NCBI GenBank assembly: GCA_030836325.1
Contig: JAURQC010000043.1
Span: 1 to 6,127, forward strand
Length of the DNA: 6,127 nucleotides
From: Candidatus Nanopelagicales bacterium
GTDB taxonomy: Bacteria; Actinomycetota; Actinomycetes; S36-B12
Reading direction: 5' to 3'
The position numbers and the translations under genes were made by a program. Numbering within the stretch: position 1 is the stretch's first letter; the number at the start of each line of letters is the position of its first letter. The notes under the pieces were generated by a model. The model was not told the origin of the DNA. It searched no databases and saw only the letters and a program-made list of their open reading frames with translations. Of this stretch, positions 1 through 5,324 are shown one piece after another.

Positions 1-207
1 CACACCATCTGGGTGAATCCACGAAAGGCTGCTCAATCCTTTGAACCCCTGACCGGAGGTATGGCAGCAGCTCTGCCGTACGTGGACACGTTCCTTTCTG
101 GTCACAGCCTGCGTGCCCTGCAGGACGTCATGGAGGCGATTGCCGCTGCTGGCGACCGAGTCGATCGAGGCACTCGCGATCGGGCACGCGTTTTCGGTGC
201 AGCCTGA
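1..207 (+). CDS. C-terminal fragment of an unidentified protein upstream of moeA
   Basis: The reading frame is open from the first base of the window (H-T-I-W...) to a TGA at 205-207, so this is most simply the last 68 codons of a gene that starts outside the window. A GTG at 13 could start a 64-residue protein, but nothing resembling a good ribosome binding site precedes it. The visible part has a strand-like HTIWVNP segment, then a likely helix around SLRALQDVMEAIAAAG and a charged Arg/Asp-rich tail. A TIWVNP strand followed by a short acidic/SLxxL segment recalls the end of HAD-type hydrolases, but that is only a resemblance. It ends 13 bp before moeA on the same strand, so co-transcription is plausible. 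No confident family assignment is possible. Confidence 0.5.
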   Translation, partial: HTIWVNPRKAAQSFEPLTGGMAAALPYVDTFLSGHSLRALQDVMEAIAAAGDRVDRGTRDRARVFGAA

Positions 208-220
208 ATAGGCTGGTCCG

Positions 221-1450
221 ATGCTCGTATCCGTGGACGACTACCGCGAGGGGATCCTGCAAGGGATCGCTCCGCTCGACCCCATCTCGCTCCATTTGGC
301 CGACAGTCATGGCTGTGTGCTTGCTGAAGATGTCGTCGCCCAGTGGCCGCTGCCGTCTTTCGACAACTCCTCGATGGACGGCTACGCCGTTATCGCAAGC
401 GATGTCGCCTCGGCCAGTGAGGATGCTCCCGTCTCTCTCACGGTGATCGACGACGTTCCTGCGGGCTCGCGAGCGGACAAGGCGCTCACTTTGGGTAGTG
501 CCGTCCGCATCATGACGGGTGCACCGATCCCAGCGGGTACCGAATGCATCGTTCCCGTTGAGCTCACCGACGCTGGGACGCAAACCGTTGAGATTCGAGG
601 CTCCGTCGACGCGGGCGCGTATATCCGTCGGGCCGGTGAGGACGTCATTGTCGGCGACATCGTTGTGCGCGCCGGGACCTTGCTGTCATCACGACACCTT
701 GCGGTAATCGCAGCTGTCGGCAAGGGCCATCTTCTGGTCTATCCGCGACCTCGGGTGGCGGTTCTGTCCACCGGCAGTGAACTCGTTGAACCCGGAACCC
801 CGCTCACTAAGGGGATGATCAGTGATTCCAACAGCTTCCTGCTCGTCGCCGCTGCGAACGAAGCGGGCGCGCAGGCCTACCGGGTTCCGCCGGTTCGTGA
901 TGACGCCGAGGCGTTCGCCGCTGCCATCACCGATCAACTGCACCGCGCAGATCTGATTCTCACCAGTGGCGGCGTGAGCATGGGCGCCTACGACACCGTC
1001 AAGGAGGTATTTACCGACTACGGAACCGTCGAGTTCACCAAGGTCGCGATGCACCCCGGTATGCCGCAAGGTCATGGCTTTGTTGGTGAGACCGAAGATG
1101 AACGCATACCGGTGATCACGCTCCCGGGTAATCCGGTGAGTTCCTTCATCTCGTTTCAGAACTTCGTTCGACCGGCCATCAACAAACTCCGCGGGCTCGA
1201 AGCTACGGATCGGCCACGAGTATCAGCCAAGGTGACCAAGGCTATGAACTCGCCGCAGGCCAAGCGTCAATTCGCACGGGGCAGATTCCTGCCAGATGGC
1301 CGTGTCGAGCCGGTTGGTGGAGGACAGGGATCGCACGTCATCGGTGGGCTGGCGCAATCGGATTGTCTGATTGTGGTTCCCGAGGGGGTCGCGCATATCG
1401 ACGCTGGTGACACTGTGGACGTCGTGGACTTGCGGGGTGATGTTCGATGA
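221..1450 (+). CDS. moeA: Molybdopterin molybdenumtransferase MoeA (gephyrin-like Glp)
   Basis: This enzyme inserts molybdate into adenylylated molybdopterin, releasing AMP and giving molybdenum cofactor in the cytoplasm. The 409 residues are normal full length. Family blocks appear in order: FDNSSMDGYAV (47-57), RIMTGAPIPAG (96-106), RRAGEDV (136-142), the MPT-binding-fold segment STGSEL (183-188), SDSNS (201-205), LTSGGVSMGAYD (247-258) and LPGNPVSSF in the last third, then a C-terminal beta domain. By hand alignment the residues equivalent to E. coli D59, T100, E188, D228, D259 and K275 are present as D53, T99, E187, D227, D258 and K274. The position of E. coli K279 is H278. The ATG start is 13 bp after the preceding stop and has only a weak Shine-Dalgarno match, so translation may be coupled to the upstream gene. 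Its TGA overlaps the moaC start as ATGA. Identification is near certain. Confidence 0.97.
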   Translation: MLVSVDDYREGILQGIAPLDPISLHLADSHGCVLAEDVVAQWPLPSFDNSSMDGYAVIASDVASASEDAPVSLTVIDDVPAGSRADKALTLGSAVRIMTGAPIPAGTECIVPVELTDAGTQTVEIRGSVDAGAYIRRAGEDVIVGDIVVRAGTLLSSRHLAVIAAVGKGHLLVYPRPRVAVLSTGSELVEPGTPLTKGMISDSNSFLLVAAANEAGAQAYRVPPVRDDAEAFAAAITDQLHRADLILTSGGVSMGAYDTVKEVFTDYGTVEFTKVAMHPGMPQGHGFVGETEDERIPVITLPGNPVSSFISFQNFVRPAINKLRGLEATDRPRVSAKVTKAMNSPQAKRQFARGRFLPDGRVEPVGGGQGSHVIGGLAQSDCLIVVPEGVAHIDAGDTVDVVDLRGDVR

Positions 1451-1926
1451 GCGGCTTCACTCATCTTGATGAGTCCGGCGACGCTCACATGGTTGACGTA
1501 GCCGAGAAGCAGGTCACGGATCGGCGCGCGACAGCTCGAGCTTTCGTCCGCGTGGGCCCCACGGTGATCGAGATGCTTCGAGGATCTGGCGTACCGAAGG
1601 GTGATGCGCTGGCGGTCGCCCGCATCGCGGCTATCTCTGGAACCAAGCGGACGTCGGACCTCATTCCGTTGTGTCATCCGATCGCGATCCACGGCGTGGA
1701 TGTCGATGTCGAGGTGGAAGATCAGGGAGTTCGCATCACCGTGACCGTCCGGACCGCGGACCGCACTGGTGTCGAGATGGAGGCGCTCACAGGCGCGAGC
1801 ATCGGCGCACTTGCGATAATCGACATGGTCAAGGGCGTCGACCGTTCCGCGATGGTGGGTGAAGTCGTCTTGCTGGAGAAGTCCGGTGGTCGCTCGGGTC
1901 ACTACATCCGCGACGAGTCGCGATGA
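1447..1926 (+). CDS. moaC: Cyclic pyranopterin monophosphate synthase MoaC
   Basis: MoaC converts the MoaA product, 3',8-cyclo-7,8-dihydro-GTP, to cyclic pyranopterin monophosphate (cPMP), completing the first stage of molybdenum cofactor synthesis. The 159 residues match the usual family length. Seen in sequence: HMVDV (14-18), the signature KRTSDLIPLCHP (67-78), TGVEMEALTG (107-116) and the active-site DMVKGVD (126-132), whose D126 and K129 correspond to the catalytic Asp/Lys pair of E. coli MoaC (D128/K131). The start codon lies inside the end of moeA (ATGA, 1447-1450), with a GGGGTGA-like stretch just upstream as a modest ribosome binding site. Its own stop overlaps the mog start in the same way, so the three genes are almost certainly one translationally coupled unit. 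The partner MoaA is not in the window. Confidence 0.97.
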   Translation: MSGFTHLDESGDAHMVDVAEKQVTDRRATARAFVRVGPTVIEMLRGSGVPKGDALAVARIAAISGTKRTSDLIPLCHPIAIHGVDVDVEVEDQGVRITVTVRTADRTGVEMEALTGASIGALAIIDMVKGVDRSAMVGEVVLLEKSGGRSGHYIRDESR

Positions 1927-2411
1927 GTTACCGCGGCCTTGTCATCACGTCGTCCAATCGCGCTGCTCGTGGTGAGTGGGAAGACACGTCCGGCCCAATC
2001 CTCGTCGCAGGTTTGACCCAATTGGGCTTTGACGCAGTCGGACCCCGCGTAGTAGCCGATGGTGAGCCGTTCGCCGAAGCACTCGAGCGCGGTGTCGAGG
2101 AGGGGTTTGATCTCATTCTTACGACGGGTGGCACCGGTCACACGCCGCAAGACGTAACGCCTGAGATGACCAGACGGGTGATCGAGCGGGAATCTCCCGG
2201 CCTTGCCGAGGCGGTACGTAACTACGGCGTTGCCGCTGGTGTGCCGACGGCAATCTTGTCTCGAGGGATCGCCGGAATTGCTGGAACAACGCTGATCGTG
2301 AACCTGCCCGGATCCCCAGGCGGATGCCGGGACGGCATAGCCGCCCTTGGGCCGGTGCTTCCTCATGCGCTGGACCAGATTCACGGCGGGGATCACACCC
2401 GAACATCCTGA
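1923..2411 (+). CDS. mog: Molybdopterin adenylyltransferase (Mog/MoaB family)
   Basis: This single-domain MPT-binding protein activates molybdopterin with ATP to give MPT-AMP, the substrate of MoeA. The 162 residues fit the MogA/MoaB family. Visible motifs are the N-terminal strand LVITSSNR (6-13), DTSGP (21-25), the hallmark TTGGTGHTPQDVTPE (67-81) with the conserved acidic D77, and NLPGSPGG (127-134) near the C-terminus. Sequence alone does not separate MogA from MoaB. The absence of any other adenylyltransferase here and the pairing with moeA favour a Mog role. The ATG is inside the moaC stop region (ATGA at 1923-1926), and the gene is last in the plus-strand operon. A strong hairpin begins 21 bp after its stop. 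Confidence 0.95.
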   Translation: MSYRGLVITSSNRAARGEWEDTSGPILVAGLTQLGFDAVGPRVVADGEPFAEALERGVEEGFDLILTTGGTGHTPQDVTPEMTRRVIERESPGLAEAVRNYGVAAGVPTAILSRGIAGIAGTTLIVNLPGSPGGCRDGIAALGPVLPHALDQIHGGDHTRTS

Positions 2412-2431
2412 CCAGTCAGGCCACGCACCAA

Positions 2432-2465
2432 GAAGGGACCGAAGGCTGACGCCTTCGGTCCCTTC
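2432..2465. terminator. 15-bp perfect hairpin between convergent operons
   Basis: Arms at 2432-2446 and 2451-2465 are perfectly complementary over 15 bp around a 4-base TGAC loop, and the left arm reads GAAGGGACCGAAGGC. The hairpin sits between the mog stop (2411) and the dsrE2-like stop (2495), which converge on it, so it is well placed to end transcription from both sides. Neither side has a clear T-run. Terminators lacking a U-tract have been proposed in actinobacteria, so I call a bidirectional terminator by position and stem strength. Confidence 0.8.
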
Positions 2466-2494
2466 GCCAGAGGGGCGCCCATCCGAGCGACCGC

Positions 2495-3004
2495 TCAGAT
2501 GAAGAGGAGTTGCGCTCCCTCAGTCATCTCGATGAAGTCGCTCGCGTTGATGATGCCGTCCACACCATCGAATAGATCTGACTCATTGACGTGATTCATG
2601 TCAGCACTGAGCCGGCAGGCCCACAGTTTCGCGCCCGATGCTTTGAGCAGTTCCAGGAACTCCGGTACCGGAGGAATGTCGAGTTCCTCCAGGGACTTGT
2701 TCATCATGTGCGTGGCCATCGAGGTCATGCCGGGCAACGGTGCGAGCGCTGCCGGCATATGTGCAGCGGTGTTGCCCACGGGCGAAAACTTCAAGTGCTC
2801 CATACGCCCTTTGGTGATCATGTCGAATCCCCAGAAGGTGAAGAACAGATGGACATCCACTCCCTCGCCGAGCGCTGCGTTACCCAGGATCAATCCTGGG
2901 TAGGCCATATCCAAACTGCCCTTCGAGCAGATGATGGCCAGTGTGCGGTCGGTTTCAACCTTGTCGTCGAAGGACGGAACGATCATTTCTGCTGTTGCGG
3001 TCAT
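2495..3004 (-). CDS. dsrE2: DsrE/DsrF/DsrH-like sulfur relay protein (DsrE2 type)
   Basis: This is probably a small cytoplasmic sulfur-carrier or sulfurtransferase protein of the DsrE superfamily (DsrE2 branch), which passes persulfide sulfur between partners. The 169 residues show the family hallmarks: the strand LAIICSKGSLDMAYPGLIL (22-40), the VHLFFTFWGFD block (51-61), PPVPEFLELL (111-120), then ASGAKLWACRLS (122-133) with the expected carrier cysteine at C130, and DGVDGIINASDF (146-157) ending in EGAQLLFI. A second cysteine, C26, lies in the first strand. I see no transmembrane helix apart from the hydrophobic core strands. The ATG has a GGGGAGG ribosome binding site 4 bases upstream. 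The gene starts 11 bp after the tusE-like stop and is last in the operon. Family placement is firm. The precise donor and acceptor are inferred only from neighbours. Confidence 0.9.
   Translation of the reverse strand: MTATAEMIVPSFDDKVETDRTLAIICSKGSLDMAYPGLILGNAALGEGVDVHLFFTFWGFDMITKGRMEHLKFSPVGNTAAHMPAALAPLPGMTSMATHMMNKSLEELDIPPVPEFLELLKASGAKLWACRLSADMNHVNESDLFDGVDGIINASDFIEMTEGAQLLFI
2881..2902. repeat. Perfect inverted repeat inside the dsrE2-like gene
   Basis: Arms TACCCAGGAT (2881-2890) and ATCCTGGGTA (2893-2902) are exactly complementary over 10 bp around a 2-base centre. The repeat encodes the conserved YPGLILG stretch (residues 35-41), so it may be a by-product of coding, but the symmetry is exact. 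Confidence 0.6.
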
Positions 3005-3008
3005 GACG

Positions 3009-3015
3009 CCTCCCC
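3009..3015 (-). promoter_or_regulatory. Ribosome binding site of the dsrE2-like gene
   Basis: On the minus strand GGGGAGG immediately follows the TAG of the tusE-like gene (3016-3018) and ends 4 bases before the ATG at 3004. It fixes the start of the dsrE2-like gene and, by its closeness to the preceding stop, supports one shared transcript. Confidence 0.75.
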
Positions 3016-3330
3016 CTAGACGCAGCCGTGCGGCTTGGGAAGTCCGGCGATGTAGGACATCTTCTTGGCCGGCTTCTTCGGGAACAGTTGGAAGAGCCTC
3101 TTGGTGTCGACACCGCCTTCAGTTGAAACTCGCCTGATGGTCGGGGTCTCGCCCTTGGACTTGTAGTCATCGCGCAGGAAGTCAATGACCTTCCAGTGCT
3201 CATCGGTCATGTCGACTCCGATGGCGGTTGCGAGTGATTGTCCGATCTCGCGATCCCATTGGTCGTACTTGGTCATGAAGCCTTCGTCGTCAACGACGAC
3301 CTCTTTACCGTTGATAGTGGTGGTTGCCAT
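3016..3330 (-). CDS. tusE: TusE/DsrC-family sulfur carrier with a single C-terminal cysteine
   Basis: Proteins of this family carry sulfur as a persulfide on the penultimate cysteine of a flexible C-terminal arm, in tRNA thiolation relays (TusE) or dissimilatory sulfur metabolism (DsrC). The 104 residues match family length. Seen: the N-terminal INGKEVVVDDEGF segment (6-18), EHWKVIDFLRDDY (44-56), and the arm ending AGLPKPHGCV, with C103 penultimate. True DsrC has a second cysteine 11 residues earlier; here that position is S92, so this is the one-cysteine, TusE-like form. I chose the ATG at 3330 because GAGGAG (3340-3345) lies 9 bases upstream. A TTG nine bases further upstream would leave no spacing to that site. 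The gene is between sqr (39-bp gap) and the dsrE2-like gene (11-bp gap), which points to a relay fed by SQR. TusE or a DsrC-like regulator/carrier are both possible. Confidence 0.92.
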   Translation of the reverse strand: MATTTINGKEVVVDDEGFMTKYDQWDREIGQSLATAIGVDMTDEHWKVIDFLRDDYKSKGETPTIRRVSTEGGVDTKRLFQLFPKKPAKKMSYIAGLPKPHGCV

Positions 3331-3339
3331 GGCAATCAA

Positions 3340-3345
3340 CTCCTC
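3340..3345 (-). promoter_or_regulatory. Ribosome binding site of the tusE-like gene
   Basis: Minus-strand GAGGAG sits 9 bases before the ATG at 3330. This selects that ATG over the in-frame TTG at 3337-3339, which would directly abut the site. Confidence 0.75.
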
Positions 3346-3369
3346 ACTGTGTGCCTTGGCGAGCGCTTC

Positions 3370-4641
3370 CTAGGCGGAGAGCGCCGGCTCTTTTGTGTCT
3401 TCTTCGAGTAGTTCTGTCTTCTTGCCTTTGAGAGACATCAGTGGTGGCACCGGCATCGAGCGTCCGGGCATCAAGATGTTCCAGTAGATCCAGCGGAAGG
3501 CCAACTTGCCGAGATGGTTGGCCCGGCTCTCTTTCAGCAGACTCATCGGACCGACACCGGCGTACGGGTACTTGCCGGGCAGCGGTTCGTAGTCGTAGTT
3601 GAAGTCGATCAGCATCGCCTTGCCGCCGCCGGTCTCGATGAAGCAATTCGCGTGACCGTCGAAGCGGTGGGTCATCTCCATGCCCTTGATGTGCTGCAGG
3701 AAGTTCTCCACGAAGATGTCGATCTCGAAGTGCGCCACCGAACCAGCCTTCGAAGCTGGGATGTCGTTGGCATCTCCCAGGGCGAAAATGGTGTCGTACT
3801 GCGTCGACAGTTGTGTGAACTTGTCGACCTGGACCAAGTTCAGCTCATCGCCGAGTCCGGAGCGAGCTACGAACTCTGCGCCCATGTTCAACGGCACTGT
3901 CACTAAGAGATCGAAGGGGACCTCGCGCTCGTCGTAGGAGACGAGTGCCTTGTTGTCGTTGTCGATCTCCATCAACATGAAGTCCGGCTCGACACCGATG
4001 CCCTTGTCCTGAAGTGAGTTTCCGAATGCCTCAGCTGCGATCGGCTTGGTGAATGCGCCGGGTAGGGGAGTGACGTAGGTGATGTCGACTTTGTCCCGAA
4101 GGCCCTTGTCCTTGAAGAAGGAGTCGGCCAGGAAGGTGAACTCCAGCGGAGCTACCGGGCATTTGATTGGCATCTCGACGATGTTGACGACGAGTCGTCC
4201 GCCGGGCCAGTCCTTGAGCTTCTTGGCCAGGGCCTTGGAACCGTTGTAGGAGTAGAACTCGAAGATCGACTCCTGCCACTGCGGTCCGAGCATGCCGTCG
4301 GTTTGATCCGGACGTGGAGTGACGCCGGTCGCAATGATCAACATGTCGTAGGCGAATTCGCGGCCATCGGTCAATGCGACGACCTTCTCCTCGGGGCGAA
4401 CTACGTCGATCTCTCCGTACTGGAGGTCGACCGATGAGTTCAACGTCGCGCGCCGGGACTTGGTGACTTGGTCGGGCTTATAGGTACCGAAGGGCATGAA
4501 TAGGTAGCCCGGCTGGTAGTGGTGGTGGTCGTCGGCGTCGATGACGGTGATCTGCCACTCGCCCGACGGCAGCTCCTTATGAAGCTTGTTGGCTGCCATT
4601 GTTCCGGCGGTGCCACCGCCGAGTATCACTAATCTCCTCAT
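3370..4641 (-). CDS. sqr: Sulfide:quinone oxidoreductase-family flavoprotein
   Basis: This FAD-dependent enzyme probably oxidises sulfide to persulfide/polysulfide sulfur and passes electrons to the quinone pool at the cytoplasmic membrane face. The 423 residues have the two-dinucleotide-fold plan: N-terminal FAD motif LGGGTAG (7-13), IATGVTPRP (103-111), and the C-terminal FAD contact IFALGDANDIPASKAG (285-300). Two cysteines are present: C161 in KCPVAPLE and C333 in ANCFIETGGGKAM, both at positions typical of SQR redox cysteines. No third cysteine exists. A Trp-rich segment (FRWIYWNILMPG, 382-393) near the C-terminus could be the amphipathic membrane anchor seen in SQRs. The ATG lies almost directly after an AGGGG and 7 bases from a TANNNT hexamer, so a leaderless mRNA is likely. 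It is first in an operon with tusE-like and dsrE2-like genes. A different sulfur substrate (persulfide or thiol) cannot be excluded. Confidence 0.88.
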   Translation of the reverse strand: MRRLVILGGGTAGTMAANKLHKELPSGEWQITVIDADDHHHYQPGYLFMPFGTYKPDQVTKSRRATLNSSVDLQYGEIDVVRPEEKVVALTDGREFAYDMLIIATGVTPRPDQTDGMLGPQWQESIFEFYSYNGSKALAKKLKDWPGGRLVVNIVEMPIKCPVAPLEFTFLADSFFKDKGLRDKVDITYVTPLPGAFTKPIAAEAFGNSLQDKGIGVEPDFMLMEIDNDNKALVSYDEREVPFDLLVTVPLNMGAEFVARSGLGDELNLVQVDKFTQLSTQYDTIFALGDANDIPASKAGSVAHFEIDIFVENFLQHIKGMEMTHRFDGHANCFIETGGGKAMLIDFNYDYEPLPGKYPYAGVGPMSLLKESRANHLGKLAFRWIYWNILMPGRSMPVPPLMSLKGKKTELLEEDTKEPALSA

Positions 4642-4656
4642 ACCCCTGACGGTATG
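4639..4656. promoter_or_regulatory. Palindrome resembling a CsoR/CstR-family operator at the sqr start
   Basis: CATACC and GGTATG form perfect 6-bp inverted arms around a 6-base spacer. The core ATACCCCTGACGGTAT resembles the ATACCCC...GGGTAT operators of the CsoR/RcnR/CstR repressor family, differing at one position in the right half. It covers both the -10-like hexamer and the sqr initiation codon, where a bound repressor would block transcription. CstR-type members sense persulfides and control sqr-like genes in Firmicutes. No regulator gene is visible in this window, so the link is inferred. Confidence 0.5.
4649..4654 (-). promoter_or_regulatory. Candidate -10 element for leaderless sqr transcript
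   Basis: Minus-strand TACCGT fits the actinobacterial TANNNT -10 pattern and lies exactly 7 bases before the A of the sqr ATG, the spacing expected if transcription starts at the initiation codon. I see no convincing -35 hexamer; CTGTCT (minus strand, 4674-4679) is the nearest weak candidate, 19 bases upstream. Confidence 0.4.
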
Positions 4657-4690
4657 TCTGGTTAGGGCTCTGGAGACAGGGTCGAAGCGA

Positions 4691-4718
4691 CGGACCTGGT
4701 GGGACTTTCGTCCGTCCG
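4691..4718. repeat. Imperfect hairpin between ppa and sqr
   Basis: Outer arms CGGAC/GTCCG (4691-4695, 4714-4718) and inner arms GGAC/GTCC (4702-4705, 4710-4713) nest with a 6-base one-sided bulge. On the minus strand the inner loop is GAAA, a stable tetraloop. Placed 26 bp after the ppa stop, it could be a weak ppa terminator. There is no T-run, and it may be chance. Confidence 0.3.
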
Positions 4719-4743
4719 CTAGGCGCGAGTAGGAAAGAAATTC

Positions 4744-5241
4744 CTAGTGCGGGTTGTCCTGGTATCGCTTCCAGGATTCGTGAATCTCTTTCTCGGCCTC
4801 GGTGCGACCAACCCAGGTGGCGCCTTCGACCGATTTGCCAGGCTCGAGGTCCTTGTAGACCTCGAAGAAGTGCTGGATCTCCAGTCGGTCGAACTCGGCC
4901 ACATGGTGGATATCGCGCAGGTGCTCCATTCGAGGGTCACCCGCGGGTACGCACAGCACCTTGTCGTCGCCACCTGCCTCGTCGGTCATTCTGAACATGC
5001 CGACTGCGCGACAACGGATGAGGACTCCGGGAAAGGTCGGTTCCTGGATGAGAACGAGGGCGTCGAGAGGATCGCCGTCCAGACCCAGGGTGTCGTCTAT
5101 GTAGCCGTAGTCGTGTGGGTAGCGGGTGGAGGTGAACAGCATCCGATCCAGGCGGATTCGCCCACTCCCGTGGTCCATCTCGTACTTGTTTCGGCTCCCG
5201 GCTGGGATTTCGATAGTCACATCGAATTCGAGGGGCTCCAC
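4744..5241 (-). CDS. ppa: Inorganic pyrophosphatase, family I (soluble)
   Basis: Hydrolyses pyrophosphate to two phosphates in the cytoplasm, pulling nucleic acid, tRNA charging and other biosynthetic reactions forward. The 165-residue protein matches the actinobacterial enzyme in length. Visible: [16 protein letters not shown] (6-21) with K19/E21, RLDRML (30-35), the metal-binding signature DGDPLD (55-60), [14 protein letters not shown] (81-94) and YKDLEPGK near the C-terminus. I chose the GTG at 5241 because GGAAGG (5249-5254) lies 7 bases upstream and similarity to family members begins just after it. The frame is open for 68 more codons upstream, but that part is Arg/Ser/Pro-rich, matches no pyrophosphatase and would run into the divergent dacB. 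It is on the same strand as sqr, 102 bp upstream, and is probably a separate unit. Confidence 0.96.
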   Translation of the reverse strand: MEPLEFDVTIEIPAGSRNKYEMDHGSGRIRLDRMLFTSTRYPHDYGYIDDTLGLDGDPLDALVLIQEPTFPGVLIRCRAVGMFRMTDEAGGDDKVLCVPAGDPRMEHLRDIHHVAEFDRLEIQHFFEVYKDLEPGKSVEGATWVGRTEAEKEIHESWKRYQDNPH

Positions 5242-5248
5242 GGTCAAA

Positions 5249-5254
5249 CCTTCC
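5249..5254 (-). promoter_or_regulatory. Ribosome binding site deciding the ppa start
   Basis: Minus-strand GGAAGG lies 7 bases before the GTG at 5241, supporting the short 165-residue form. I see no convincing -10/-35 pair for ppa in the 83-bp region shared with dacB. Confidence 0.65.
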
Positions 5255-5292
5255 GCTGGGAGAACTATGGACGTCGGACAACGCCTTCTGCG

Positions 5293-5298
5293 TAGGGT
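5293..5298 (+). promoter_or_regulatory. Candidate -10 element for dacB
   Basis: TAGGGT fits TANNNT and would place the transcription start near 5305-5307. That gives either a leaderless mRNA beginning at the in-frame ATG 5307, or a leader of about 18-20 bases carrying the GAGGAGGG site for the GTG at 5325. A -35 element is not clear. Confidence 0.3.
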
Positions 5299-5308
5299 AG
5301 CCGTCGAT

Positions 5309-5316
5309 GAGGAGGG
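5309..5316 (+). promoter_or_regulatory. Ribosome binding site of dacB
   Basis: GAGGAGGG ends 8 bases before the GTG at 5325, a strong match at good spacing. It favours GTG 5325 over the in-frame ATG at 5307, which has only the weak AGGGTAG upstream. Confidence 0.7.
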
Positions 5317-5324
5317 CACGGGCA

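Noticed and set aside
158..186. Clustered CGATCG/GATCG motifs near the end of the first gene
   Set aside because: They are short GC-rich palindromes expected in such DNA, and lie inside coding sequence without regular spacing.
1267..1902. 211-codon open frame on the minus strand across moeA/moaC
   Set aside because: It lies antisense to two certain genes, has a composition typical of a high-GC shadow frame (Arg/His/Asp-rich) and shows no recognisable motif.
1902..2396. 164-codon minus-strand open frame opposite mog
   Set aside because: It is entirely antisense to mog, which has clear family motifs; the frame has no ribosome binding site or domain.
3337..3339. TTG as start of the tusE-like gene
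   Set aside because: It directly abuts GAGGAG, leaving no spacing, whereas the ATG at 3330 has 9 bases.
4747..5295. 182-codon plus-strand open frame opposite ppa
   Set aside because: It mirrors the ppa codons and has no family features; ppa is certain on the other strand.
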